Assembly: GCF_964340395.1 (NCBI RefSeq)
Contig: NC_135551.1
Coordinates: forward strand, 12,776,003 to 12,816,002
Direction of reading: 5' to 3'
Source: Glandiceps talaboti
Taxonomy: Eukaryota > Hemichordata > Enteropneusta > Spengelidae
DNA length: 40,000 bases
A program made the translations under genes and the position numbers. This document shows positions 14,275-29,684 of this stretch, in pieces. Within the stretch, counting starts at the first letter, position 1. Each line of letters begins with the position of its first letter. Under the pieces are notes generated by a model. That model was not told the origin of the DNA and ran no database searches. It saw only the letters and a list, made by a program, of their open reading frames with translations.

Positions 14275-17200
14275 CTGTGAACATGAAAATGTCGATGGGT
14301 GAGAAAGTCGTATTCTGGTCATAACTTGTGTTTAACAAGCGATTCATAAAACATAACGTAGCATAAAAGTGCCATTTACTTCTGAAATTTCTGAAAAAAA
14401 ATAAAAAGATAACACCTTAGCATTGAATGTCTAGAATGTATCAGTTTGAAAATATTGATTTTGTAATCGCTTCCTTTTCTTGGTGAAGTATTTCCAGTGA
14501 AGTATTTCACCCAAGATTTTAACATAAAAAAAGCTTCAACATCTAAACCACTCTTTTTTTTAGTAATGGCGCCATCTTTCTTTGACCGTACTATCGATTT
14601 CTAAATTAGATTATATCGTTCTAATGACAATAAGATCGTTTAAATCTTGCAGATCACTCTAAAAACCGATAATAGGAAAAGATGAACACGTGTTGAGATT
14701 CTGTGTACATTTCATTCATCTGTGTATCTGAACGAATTGGACATGATGACACGAGAGGATTGTACTTGAGTTAGTCATATATTCACTAATGGCCACATTT
14801 CTTCTACAATTATTGTTTTACAATATACAACAGTGTGCGTATATTTCTTTAGAGGCGTTACTTGTCACAAAATGTACGATGCTAGCCAGTACTGTTTCGT
14901 TATAAATGTATTTATTGCAATTTGACATATGGGTATTAATTTGTTTGGTACGATGTTCCGTGTAACATATCAGTTGGTTGTTCATTTCAACGAAAAAGAA
15001 GAACTATTGGATGCTTTTGACTGAGAAATAATACAATTATATTAGTTACTAAAAACACTACTACAAACACCCAGGCAGCTGCTGGAATTGAATGAACCCT
15101 GACATGAAATGCTTCCACTTCGTTTCCAACTTTTTATATACATCGCTCCGATCTTTTATGTAAAACAACAGCTACCACCGGGCCTTTTCTTTGATCGCAA
15201 CTTCGCGAAGTTAGCGGATGTTGCAACCCAGACGGAAACTGTCAAGTCGTATTTATTTCTACTCATCGCTAATCAGCCCACATCCTTGAAGCAAATGAAT
15301 AACCAAACTATATGGGTTATTTGCAACTGTATTTTAATGAGACGACGATTAACTGTACAAGTAGGTGAGATTAAACAAGTCAGCCACACATGACACGGTT
15401 TACCAAGACTTGAGAGTTGCACACTGTATCGCAATCTTGACAGAGTACTCAATACCGATTCTTTCCTACTTAACCTAAGCAAGGGATCAGTCGTTGTTTT
15501 GTTTGAAAGTAAGACTATAATTGGCCAGCGTTTAGTTATACTTCTAGTGTTCGTCGTGAGAAGTTATCCTTAAGCTTGTGAAGGATCGATAATGTAGTCA
15601 TTGTTACTAGTCTGAGAGGTTCATTTTTAACAAGTATTCTTAAAATTTGAATGGTCTAGACTCGATCTACTTGTTACATCATAGACATCTAAGTTACTGT
15701 TACTGCCTAAATGCAGATTTCATACCTGATGGATAAGTGAGTCCTGCTGGTGTATCGTTATACTATATGTTACTGTCGCGTGTTGGGATGTTTGAAATCA
15801 GAGATGGCACCATTGCTATGTATTGACCAATTACTTTTGCCCTGTTCTTCGACGAGTATTGAAATAAATGTTGGCTATAGTTGTTGCCTTCATATATATA
15901 GAAGCGACTTTATTTCAGATCAGTTTTGTAAATCGATGGATTATGAACGTCCAGTATGAGAAATGGCTTAGAGAGTTCATGATTTCAATCCCGTGTGATA
16001 TGTAACTACCTCAAATCACAGTCGGTTCCTCGTCTGTGTTTAAAGTACATCACGACAAAAGAGGCTTGGAATCAAGAAAGTGACGTCAAAGCAAAGTCGA
16101 ATCATGTCACGTGATAACGTGCGATATTTAAAAAAAAAACAGTGACTTTTGATCAACGTTATTAGCGCAACAGAATATACCGTAATCCTATATATTTCAG
16201 AAATCAGGAAGGTACGATTTTTGATTTGCATTTTAAAGTCTGTTTTGAGAGGACTTTTTAATAGAATCTATGGCGTTAGGAATTGGTCAGAATGATATGC
16301 ATGGACGCCAGGTGCCAATGTAGATTTCAAATGATAGGTCATGTACCTTTCAAATACTGTGTCGATTTCTTGTTCAGTGAGTCACGACAAACTGATCATG
16401 ATTAGTACAAACAAGAAACGAGAAAGACTGTAAATAATCTGACGGCCAAGATGTGACAGACTTTGCCTAATAGAATTCCACGATGAAATTACCCCGTGGC
16501 CAGTTTCTAAAGCAAAAGACAAAGAAGTCTGACTTTTTGAATTGAAGTCGCGGTTTTAAAGATGACACCGACAGACAGAGGCGGACAATAAGACACAGAC
16601 ACCGGTCATAGTGAAAAGGAACAAAAACAAGTCATCGAATGAATCTGTGGGTACAACCGATCAATACCTAGATGGGTGCTTAGAACGGTGACTATGTAGC
16701 GAATTGATCCGCGAAAAAGTCACACAATGTTATTGTTACCAATCAATGCATCGTAAGTAAAACACAACGTGTTTTTAGTATCTACGTAAAGTCATCACTA
16801 GACGTTTTGGAATTCATTCTACATTCATTTCCCAACTAGAATTCAATCTTGGATAAGTTTCTTTCCTTGGAGTTGGGAGGGGGTTATTTCTGTTGTCCAC
16901 GAATTATGAACTTTCACGTTTTTTTTAAACATCAGGAACACGCCAACAACACGCATCAGCAGACCGACTGTAATGAATCCGCCCGCACTCAAAGAAAACA
17001 AGTACGAGGGGGCGTTTTCGTTATTTCCTAGTCTGTCCAAACATTTTCTGAAAGAATTTAAACCGTGTGTGAAACTAACATTCTGATCGTTAGATATTTA
17101 AATCAGTTCTCATTTACCTCTTTTAACTAGTAGGGGTAGACTTTCCAAATGAATGTACGTTTTCTAGTTCCTTCTTTGTTACTTTCATACAACCCCCGAC

Positions 17201-18418
17201 TCAAATCGAAAAATCCCCAATTTTGGTTAAATAAGACTTATGGTCGAATACGATAGTAAGACACAATGACGTCATTAAAACCATGGTAATGATATGATGT
17301 TTTTAGTGTTCCTAAAAGAATAATGTTGGTACTGAAATTTCAAAATGAAGTATACCACTCATTGCATATGTACATGGATGGAAATTTCTATTGTGAGATG
17401 GATTGGTTAAACAAATTTCACCATTTGGGCTAAAATATCACTCAGAGTCTCTTCAAATTGTTATTATAATAAGAAAATCCTATGATTTATAGATTGTTAT
17501 ACCAAGATCGACAAATTATGCAATGCATTCAGTAACCAAGAGACAATACCCTAGTCTTGTAAGGTACCTGTGTACTCGCTGTGGTTATATTCATTTTTGC
17601 GGAGAGATCGCATCATACGGAAGGGGTGCCATTTCTGAACAGCTCGTGACCCTGGGAACTTCACACCAAATTCTCACTTTATACAAATATTGACAAAGTC
17701 AGGTTATCTGTGTGAAAGTTACAGTCAGTTGCATGACATGACGGATATTGGCAAAGAACTAAATTCTACAATACCATCGATTTGACAAATAGCCCTAACA
17801 GCATTACAAGTGGAAATAATAAACCGTGCGTGGTCCCCCCAAAAAAGTGTAAATTTACCAACTTGTTTGGTCTTTATATTATCAAAACACGACGACAATC
17901 TAGTCCCTTGGGCAGATATCGATATTTCTAATGAAAAAAAATATATGTTGCATCCCCCACGCAGTCACCACAGGACTACCCAAATAAATCTACAAACTAA
18001 ATACAAAAGTAACACGTATTGGACATATGATAGTTTTCCCTTGATCCGAATCAATGTTTGAGTCCATTTTTAAACAACAAAAAATGCACGTTTTAATTTT
18101 TAATTTTTTTCGGAAACGTCTTTCCGACAGAAGATTACATGCAAGACGTAATATTATTGTAAGTTGTCTACAGATAATTTATAGTTGAAACTTTTAATTC
18201 TCACTTGAGTGCTTCAAAGGCATACATAACCTTCTGGTTATAACAAAATATGTACTTTAAAATGTAAGAAACTAAGTTGTTAAGTGAGTTGTTTCATTCT
18301 TTCTTGGAGTACATGATTTTATTTTGCTTTCTTTAACATGCATGGCAATGATCAAGTTCTGGCGTAAGTTAGTTATGCGAGTGAATATTGCATGCTTGTT
18401 TACATGCCTTGTACACCG
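14275..18418. other. Region 5' of the receptor exon, probable intron; no exon recognised
   Basis: Reading the minus strand this precedes the DNA-binding exon, so at least its left end is intron. The acceptor region reads CATTTTCATGTTCACAG, with a modest pyrimidine tract. I looked for a short ATG-containing exon ending in a phase-1 donor and saw no convincing one. Frames at 15109-15393, 15750-15959 and 17810-18061 have no family resemblance. Confidence 0.5.
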
Positions 18419-18428
18419 CCCCCCCCCT

Positions 18429-18493
<65 letters not shown>
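18419..18493. repeat. C9 run followed by (CA)n dinucleotide array
   Basis: C9 (18419-18427), then TCC, then an uninterrupted (CA)n from 18430 to 18493. Alternating purine/pyrimidine of this length can adopt Z-DNA. The two opposing short frames over it are repeat translations. Confidence 0.97.
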
Positions 18494-18495
<2 letters not shown>

Positions 18496-18739
18496 TCAAA
18501 CCAAATTTATTTGGACAGCAGCTAATAAAGATATGTGTATGTGTGACTAACATTTACCGTATTTAGTATCACTGTTCACTTTTAAATTTAGAAAACCGTT
18601 TCTTTGCCTTTGTCACCTTGTAGAAAAATCGTCACATTTGTTGAAATCCGTCCTTTTTCCGATAGTGAACGAGTTTGCGTGTGAGACACACGTAGACTAA
18701 AACATAGACTCTATACGTGTAGTAGCTTTATGTCTAAAC

Positions 18740-19290
18740 TAACATGACGGTACACAACAAAACTTTACTAACATAATACAACATAATGTGACCTAATAGT
18801 ATTACACAACGTATCAACACAACATAACACACCATAACATAACAATATAACATCACATCACATCACATCACATCACATCATACTTCATGCGGGCAACTTT
18901 AAAATAAAATGGAATAACATTACAAAACATAACTATTAATATAGCAAAGTATTTTGTAACATGATAAAATAACAGTGGCCATTCATCACATCACATCACA
19001 TCACATCACATCACATCACATTACATTACATCATACAGGCAACTTTTAATAAAATAACTGCGCAACATAGCACAACATATTGCAACATAACAGCAATAGT
19101 CAATACATTTTATATTCTAACACAACACAACACAACACAACACAACACAACATAACACAACACAACACAACACCACATTCTATTCCCATAACAGGCAAGT
19201 TTAAATAGACTATATTAACAGTATAAAACATAGAATAAGTGACATAACTCGTGGTACAACAGCATCACAACCACATTAAACCACATTCAA
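18740..19290. repeat. Higher-order repeat (~150 bp) built on ATCAC/AACAC/AACAT pentamers
   Basis: Pentamer runs occur at 18850-18880 (ATCAC), 18984-19020 (ATCAC) and 19120-19173 (AACAC). After each run comes a related linker: GGCAACTTTAAAATAAAAT at 18892, GGCAACTTTTAATAAAAT at 19038 and GGCAAGTTTAAATAG at 19194. The linkers are 146 and 156 bases apart, and their later parts share ATAACA/ACATA/AACAG-type words. This indicates three diverged tandem units, each a linker plus a pentamer array. No coding capacity. Confidence 0.85.
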
Positions 19291-21588
19291 TACACTCACA
19301 TAAATTTTGATTTCAGGATGTTGAATTCAGTTTGCGATGTTTAGGTTACCAGTTACTAACCACATAGACACGTTTATATTAGAAATAGATCGATCTATGA
19401 TAACAAAATCAAATCAACTAAGCCATCCAGATCTAAACACAAATTGAACGAAGTTCAGAATTGATGGAGCAAGCTGTCACAACATAAAATAATATTTTAG
19501 CTATAGATATACAATACTGTATACGGCCGGTAATTTTGTAAAATGGCGGTAATAATACTGTATTAAATCTCTCTGCTATGATGTATCGATTTCCTTTATC
19601 AACCACTGACAAAAAGGATAAGTGATGCTTTTGTATTTTGAAATAGTTGTGAACAGAAACAAGTCGAAATCAGTTATTGACTTTACATTAAAGAAAACAA
19701 TATGTCGACGAGACGTCGATATCAAATGCCACAGGGAAAAACACAACTGTAAACTGTACATGTGTTTTCATCAAATTTTTTCACAATCATGTTTTTTTTC
19801 TTCTTCTGTTTATATCATATATGCTAGTAGTACTGATAGTAGACTGGTGTTGTTTTACCCTGTTTGTCGGTTTTTTTTCACTTTGTTGTTACTTCCCCGC
19901 TGTGAAGATTACTACATTTCTAACTAATTTTTAAGAAATTGTAAAATTACTGCAAAATGCACATTAATGGCTTTCCCCTCTACTTATCCACTTTCAGTAC
20001 GGATTCCCTAGATCAGGTATTTCTTTTCAGTAATATATATATAAATAATTATACTAATGTGGCGAATGGAATGAAAGTTCACTAATAATAATACAAATTG
20101 TTACTATATTGAGGCACTTTAGTAACTGTCCACCATCGCTCAAATCACTTTTCTTTCCCTTTCTCCTTTGTTTGTTAGTTTGTTGTTGCTTCCATATTTT
20201 ATCGAAATTTTTCGTGAAAAGTATTTCTTTCTTTTTTTTGTATAAAGTTTTAAATCTAGTATAAAATTTTAACGAATTTCTTCATTGGCCTAAAAAAAAC
20301 CTTGATTGGTTGCGGTTACCCAACCCCACCTTTTTTTTTTCACTGCCAACCCTAAACTTGTTTTGACGTATTCGAGAAAAAAATAATAAAATCACGAAAA
20401 TTGTGAAGTCTCACAAGAAACAGTAGATGCAGAAACTGACATCAACTTCAAAAGACTATACAAAACTGGTCTTCCAATATGTAATGGTGGTACATCTGAT
20501 GAGAAGAAACCAATAACACAGAGACCATATGGAAAACAACGGAAAACATAACTACCTGAACTAGACACTCACATATAAAATATACTGTATAGCCATAAGA
20601 AATAAAATAAAAAATCTACCTACCACACCTATTCTAAAATTGAGCGTAATCGGAACCACACAATATTTTTTTAGCAAGCCTTAATCTCGAACTTTCACAC
20701 CTAAAGATTGACTCTCATATGATGACAGTATCTGCTAAAAATCTTTACCATGATATCAAATATTTATCAGGGAAAATAAGGTCACAGCAACTTCGAATAT
20801 TTTAGGACGTTTGCACAGACCGAGAGACATATTACTGATATGGTTCTAATTTAAGTACGGTTATCTAAAGACGCTCTTAGAAGCAGGAATAAGGAAGAAG
20901 TATCATTACTTTTACAAGACTAAGTTTTTACAAGTGATTTTCAAATGAGTACTGACATTTTAACCGCTAAATACAACATAATTTAATGAACCGAGAGATT
21001 TTGACGCTGAATGCTAAAAAAAATAAGACCCCTTTATTTTTGGCGCGAGAATTTCGAAAGCGTTCCTGACAAAATAATAGATTCTATTCATCTACTTTTA
21101 GTTTTGGCATGATTTAAAAAACCCCCACACATTTCACTACAAATCAAGGAAGTTATGGCTACACAACAAGTACACCGGGGAGCTGTTATACCCCAGTAAC
21201 AACACGATTCACTACCTTGGTATCACACCACGTGACCTGTTGATAGACATTCTGGCTTTCAGTTAAAATGGTAACACAACTTGCATGACTGATATGATTA
21301 GAAAGGTCAGATCTAATATAAATGAAAAACATACCTGAAATGAAATACGTGAATACAGTTCAATGCACCCTATAGAGTGTGACGTGATTTCAATATATTT
21401 CGGTTGTGTAACCACTGTCAATTCTTTGTACACGTATATATACATAAGTCATTTTTTAATTAGCATAAGGTATATAGCACACAAACGGGTGCCTAGGATG
21501 AAAGTTTACTTAGTTAATTTTTATTTTATTAAAACACTGTTTGAGTGGTAAATAGAGGTTGTATGTTATAAAATCATTAATAACACAC
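19291..21588. other. Non-coding stretch, no gene recognised
   Basis: AT-rich. The plus frame at 19622-19927 (101 codons) partly overlaps a minus frame and resembles nothing known. No tandem arrays. Confidence 0.55.
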
Positions 21589-21614
21589 CATGCATGCATG
21601 CATGCATGCATGCA
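21589..21614. repeat. Self-complementary (CATG)n array
   Basis: Six and a half copies of CATG. Because CATG is its own reverse complement, the whole array is a palindrome that can form cruciforms or hairpins. Confidence 0.95.
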
Positions 21615-24600
21615 AGATATATAACGTCGTTTTAATATCAAAAGCCAATATTCTAGAATGTCGATTTGTGACAATGATTGTAAATTTTATGATATCGGAA
21701 GTCCGTATTTGATTAAACGTTTCCCAATTTCACTACTGATTTCATCTCTTGGATCTCGACAACCCCTGCGTGTCAGCCATAACATATTATGGTGTTGCAA
21801 TGTACGTGTGTATCCTATACCAGCGTCCGTGAGTTACAACGTTTAGGTAGTCACCTTAGGGTACTTTATCGTGAGAAAATAAGTTTGTAACAAAATCAAG
21901 TTTAATTTTAGCTGAAATTAAAAAGTGGCAATTATAATGCTTGAAATTTTCAGCACTTAATTATCTTTTATCTATATTGTGGAGATGAGACAAGGAGGGA
22001 CAAATCCACTGTTTATTGTTTATTGTTTTTTGCCACTTTTAACCCAAACATTATTTCAAAAACAAAACTACACATCTTAAGTAAGACGTATGTAGAATAT
22101 CAAAACAGGAAAAAAGTCTGACAAACGTACGATACATACTTGTTTTGTCTTATCAATGGTCTCTGGGAAGAGGCAATCTTTTCTAGGGGTTTTTTGCCAC
22201 TTTTAAGAAAAAAGTTCTCTTGAAGACAATAGATACACAGTTTTTGTTAGATTTATCTAAAATTGAAAAATAATTGTTTCATCACAAGAATACACATAAC
22301 TATGTGATAAAATATATTTTGAAAAAAAAATAAAACATACATTGTCATTTCTGGTAATGTTCTCGACATAGACACAGAAATTAAATAACAAATATATGTC
22401 AATTACACTATTTGTGTTAGTTTCTAATTAAGTGGTGTTCATTTAAATGTTTCGTTCGTGTCAGCTTTAAGTGTTTTTACTGATGGAATATTTTACTATA
22501 TTTTTTTTTTATTATATTGCTGTTATAGACTTTAGTCTCAGCGTGACGTGCGTCCATTTCACGTTGTCTAAAAAGGGAAACGTACAATAACGCACATCAC
22601 AAGAACCCGAAAGTTACATGGTTTTAATAGTAAAGTAGAAAAAACAGTTATTTCTATTCATAACAAAAAATTGGCTCCAATACAGTTTCCACATTATCCT
22701 GGTTGACATTTCCAACATTAACAGCGTGTTTCCGTCTTTTGAAATAACACTGACAACAATTCAGGATACTTTGAACACATTGTAACGGTGTCGACATTTT
22801 AAAGAAATATTAGTGTATAGCGGGGTAGCGTGGCAGTGCTGTACTCAACACGACACTTTAGGGTTGCAAGCCAACACGTTCCTTCATTGACCGTTCTGAC
22901 GATTTCAATTAAATAAAGTTATGAGATATTAATTGGCATGTGAAAAACGACAACAAGTCAATCGCTGCTACTGAATACGCTACTTAATAAAGTTTTCTCA
23001 AACACATGATGACGTATATTGAGCGATAGCAGCGTGAAATGAACATTCAAAAACCCAGAGTTTTCGTACCGTAGAATATAATCCGGAGACAACACCTAAA
23101 TCCAACACTTAGCTTCCGTAGTACCGGCCGACCACTTCCAACGTGAAAGTGGGTTCATTAAAGCTCTCTTTTTACCCGATTCACGTTCATTTCCTGTGAA
23201 ACTTGAACAAAGCACCAACCTCCTGCTTTTTACCCCCGTGTGAAATACATTTCAGTGGTGGTCGGAATTTGGGAATATCCTCTGTGTGATCTCACACAAG
23301 TCAACTTCCGTTGGTTGGTTTACCCAGGTGTGACACACAGCCATGATGAACACCGAGTTAAGAACGTCACATGCTTGGTAAATCACGATCGAAAAAAAAA
23401 ATCGATTCCGGTTCAAAGTGGCTATTGAGTGAAACGCATTGTAGCATACTTAAGACAAACCCATGCAATCAATCTAATCGAGGGGAGGCCTAGAAATAGC
23501 GTGAAAAATCTCCACCACAAAAAAACAGACATCGGACAAGTTTATGTACCGCGAGGGGCAAAAAAGCACGGTAAACAATTCAAGGTGCCGTAAAAAGTAA
23601 AACTATAGTCCGGATAATACGGTTCTCCTCGTTTTTATTGATGTCAGCTGTTTTTAAATACAGTTGATTTCAATAGTGTATCAATATATAATTTTAATTA
23701 CGATTGAGTTACTTTGATCGCGTCCTCCCTCCGACTCTAATAGGATTCCAAATTCTTTCAACTCCAGAAACAACATTTCAATCTAAGCACTGTACCAGCC
23801 TTGACTTGGCCGATTAGAATCACTTCCGACAATAGTTGTATGTAAAATAGAACTTGGACAGGTTTTGTTCCAAACGTGAGAAGGACGAACTTGAGCCTTA
23901 ACAACATAATGTTAATATTAACATGACCTACAGTTTTAAATTTTGAAGAAAAAAAAAATCCCCTTTCTTTTCAAGTTGATGACAAAACGAGGCGGCAAAT
24001 AACTCGTCTCACAGGTGCTACATGGAAATTTGAAAATATTCAACATATTGGTCAACTGTAGTTGATATTGTAAACTGGACTTGTTGTTATACGAATTTAC
24101 ATAGTATTTTTTTTCTTTTCTTTTTTTTTAAATCAACGAGTGTTTTGTTCATTTCAGTTTGAGAACCAGGTCGGCGGGTAGTAAGTCGAATTTCATATTT
24201 AAAAGTGGTGTGACATGAAATTGACCGGTCAAGTAAAGGCGAATATGAGCGATTAGATTTTCAGAGTAAAGTTGCTCAGTTGTCGCTACTAATTTATAAC
24301 GGCTTCTCTCTTTACCCCGTACACTATGGGTTTCATTATCATTTAATTGTGGTTATTCGTTAGTACTGTTTTGTAAACGCCACTACTTGTAAATAGAGAC
24401 ATTGTCGATTGCGGTGTTATTGTTATTGCTATTAGTCAACTCTCTGTGTAAACAATTAGTGCTAAATGATATATGAATAACCCAGAACGACACTCTCTCT
24501 ACTTAATTAATGTCAAATTAACTACACTCTTACAAGCTAGCTTAAACGAAATCTACATGATTTATTATGATGTAGATTTCACTTGTTTAATTACAAGGAA

Positions 24601-25940
24601 CATGACTGAAGGGTTCAATTGAAAGTATTCCCTTATCTGATCAGATCTGCGATACCGAATTGTAGGCATTTTTGAGGGCTTTTTTTTTTTTTACTGATTA
24701 GAGCTTCATTTTAGCGAGTTAACTTCAACTCCACGTTGTGTTCCGAATTTCCACGACTGTATAGTTTTATTTTTCTAATTTCAGGTGAATCCAACTATGT
24801 TGTTACTGAAATGACACGTTTTACAACATTTGAACAAAGAATAAAAACAAAACTTTGAAAACCTCAGATTTTATAATCGAAACAATCTTAGCAATGGGAG
24901 AATTTGACAAGAACAGTATCATAGGCCACCATTTCGATTTACTGTCTGTTTTCACACAATTTGTACTTTGGCGGCATCGTTTCAGTTTTTCGCTATCGGC
25001 GTATTTCGGGCATACTTTCGATATAAAGCACGATGACTCGTACTGGCATGTAGATTTATCACGAAATAGATTCAGAACACGCCGTGTAGATTTCATACAG
25101 TATGTGGCAACAGGTTGGTGAAATGAACATTGATAGCACTAGTTAGTGATATCTACTAAGCCGAGTATTCAGTTCAAAAGTTAGTGTATATCATACACCT
25201 TATCTCGTCTATCGCCTATCAATGTAATGGGTCTGGCTAAATGACTATGGATCATGTTGCAAACGACTGACAGTGACACCCCTACTTCATGGATCAACTT
25301 GTCCCCGTTGTCATTTTCGATCTGTGTAAATTGATATCTCGTGTTGGCATCAAATACGAAAAAAAGAGAAGAATTTACACATACTTGAGGTCGTTCCTGT
25401 CTTGTTCATCGCTATGGTCCTTATGATGTACGCAACTTGGCAGAGAAGACCGGGGATTCTGGTATACGACTGCGGAGTAGAGGATGCGTGTCCCGACGAG
25501 GCGAGTCGTGTTAACGTTGAAGGTAGTCAACTTCCCTCGTTACTTCTGACCTGTGTGTACAGTGGCTACAGTCGATTGTAGCGTGGATTGGTTGAAGTGA
25601 CGGCTCTTAGTTTAGCATAACATAAGCCGACTTGTGGCTAATTGAACTGCCAGTAAGTACGACACCCAGCCAATCAGAGACCAGAAAATGCTATTGGCTG
25701 TCTCTGTATGCTATTGTTAAGTAGAGTTTGTAAGTCTTGATGGTGAAGGCAGTGTACACTGCGCCCTAACCCACACACACAATACTCTCTCATTCGCCAG
25801 TTAAGCAATTATTAACCACCTAGTTCCTATTAGTATTAACATTACCAAGCATATGTAGCACATACAGCCGAATAGTAGGCCAGGGAACGAGCAACAACTG
25901 TTGCGCTTTTTGTTGATTTTCGACAAATGTGTAATTTCTG
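21615..25940. other. Non-coding stretch, no gene recognised
   Basis: No supportable gene. The strongest candidate is 24855-25121 (+, 88 codons), which has a possible AG before it and CAG/GTTGGT after it. However, the opposite strand is equally open (24821-25096) and neither product resembles a family I know. Smaller items are direct copies of GTTTTTTGCCACTTTTAA at 22025 and 22189 with an inverted relative near 21918, and a hairpin at 24543-24589. Confidence 0.5.
24543..24589. repeat. Imperfect inverted repeat with 11-bp perfect arms
   Basis: GAAATCTACAT (24548-24558) pairs exactly with ATGTAGATTTC (24570-24580) across an 11-base loop. Outside, TAAAC and GTTTA can pair again across a 4-base bulge. 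The stem is too short for a typical animal microRNA precursor, so it is recorded as a structural repeat only. Confidence 0.65.
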
Positions 25941-26030
25941 ATACATACATACATACATACATACATACATGCATACATGCATACATACATACATACATAC
26001 ATACATACATACATACATACATACATACAT
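25941..26030. repeat. (CATA)n tetranucleotide microsatellite
   Basis: About 22 units of CATA with two CATG variants near 25968-25980. Opposing MYVC/YIHT frames are repeat translations. Confidence 0.97.
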
Positions 26031-26096
26031 GAATGTGTAAAAATTCATTTCTTCGTCATCATAATTGAATATTATTTTCGCTATCGTCGTTGCCCG

Positions 26097-26111
26097 TCGT
26101 CGTCGTCGTCG

Positions 26112-26163
<52 letters not shown>

Positions 26164-26205
26164 GGTGGTGGTGGTGGTGGTGGTGGTGGCGGTGGTCGTG
26201 GTGGT
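26097..26205. repeat. Compound triplet array (CGT)n-(TGT)n-(GGT)n
   Basis: (CGT)n to about 26109, (TTG)n to about 26160, then (GGT)n to about 26205 with a few C substitutions near the end. The GT dinucleotide is constant and the remaining base changes C, T, G in blocks. Positions modulo 3 show no register loss. Frames giving poly-L/W on plus and poly-H/N/D on minus are repeat translations. Confidence 0.95.
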
Positions 26206-26401
26206 ACAAACTGTAGAATACGAACATCATAATTAATTCAAACAACCACCTGTTGAATACATTGCAGTTTTTCATTTTTTCGTTGGTCTGATACATGTCA
26301 TGAATTGCTTAAAGCACAAGATGTTTGATTTATGTGAAATAAACAGTACATGGGATTATATACAATATTGAATACCATGGCAACTACCCGGATATGAACG
26401 A

Positions 26402-26402
26402 T

Positions 26403-26453
<51 letters not shown>

Positions 26454-26711
26454 GCTGTGTTTGGCTGTTCATTCCCCCGTCCCTCTGCTTGCCTCACTGC
26501 GAATGTCTGTGCCTATTTATTTATTTTATCTATCTATTTGTTTGTTTGTTTGTCTGTTTGTTTGTTTGTTTGTTTGTTTGTTTGATTGTTTGTTTGTTTG
26601 TGTACCTATTTATCTGTCTGTCTACATATATATATATGTCTACACACATACATACATACATACATACATACATACATACACACATACGTACTCACGCATA
26701 CATATATAACA

Positions 26712-26771
<60 letters not shown>
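26402..26771. repeat. Mosaic of (TGTC)n, (TTTG)n, (CATA)n and (GT)n arrays
   Basis: (TGTC)n at 26402-26452, about 75 bases of unique-looking DNA, (TATC)/(TTTG)n at 26528-26600, a few (TGTC) and (TA) units at 26611-26638, (CATA)n at 26647-26690 and (GT)n at 26716-26771. Open frames across it (poly-CLFV, YIHT, VCVC) are repeat translations. Confidence 0.95.
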
Positions 26772-26772
<1 letters not shown>

Positions 26773-27246
26773 CTGTTTGACGACCTCTCCATGTTCATAA
26801 CAATTTCTAATTCAGTATGTAAACTATCGTCCTAAACCTAACCAGGTGGTGTGTAAAAATCGAACCTGGTTTCTAACAGACTGTTGACAGTGATATAGTA
26901 TTACAGACTTAGTAATTTCAATACTATGTACTATTACATGACTTTAATACTAATCCCATCTCACATTCAAATTTTCAAATTTACTTCGTATGTGCGTTCA
27001 TTCTCAGTGGAAGTAACATGCACAATTAAATATACCATTTTAAAAATAATAATAATATTTGGCTTCAATATCATAAATGTCATTTCAATTATTTTAATCA
27101 CATTATTTATCGATTAAATTTGGAATATTTTTATTTTTGCATTGTAAGATTTGTTCATGTTGTCTTCTCATCTCATTTCTCGTCATTTTTGCTACATTTA
27201 CTAACACTGGTTAGTTCGGGTTCCTAGCGGCTACCTCCTTTTTTAT
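26772..27246. other. Non-coding stretch, no gene recognised
   Basis: AT-rich DNA. A weak 8-bp inverted repeat AACCAGGT/ACCTGGTT lies at 26840-26871. Nothing else was seen. Confidence 0.6.

Positions 27247-29684
<2,438 letters not shown>

Noticed and set aside
14050-14322. 90-codon minus-strand frame overlapping the receptor exon
   Set aside because: It is a shifted frame of the same DNA. The receptor frame has all eight zinc ligands and proper splice sites; this one has none.
24821-25121. Possible exon on plus (88 codons) or minus (91 codons)
   Set aside because: Both strands are equally open, neither product resembles a known family, and the splice-like signals are weak.
26840-26871. 8-bp inverted repeat AACCAGGT/ACCTGGTT
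   Set aside because: Too short, with a 16-base loop; expected by chance in 40 kb.
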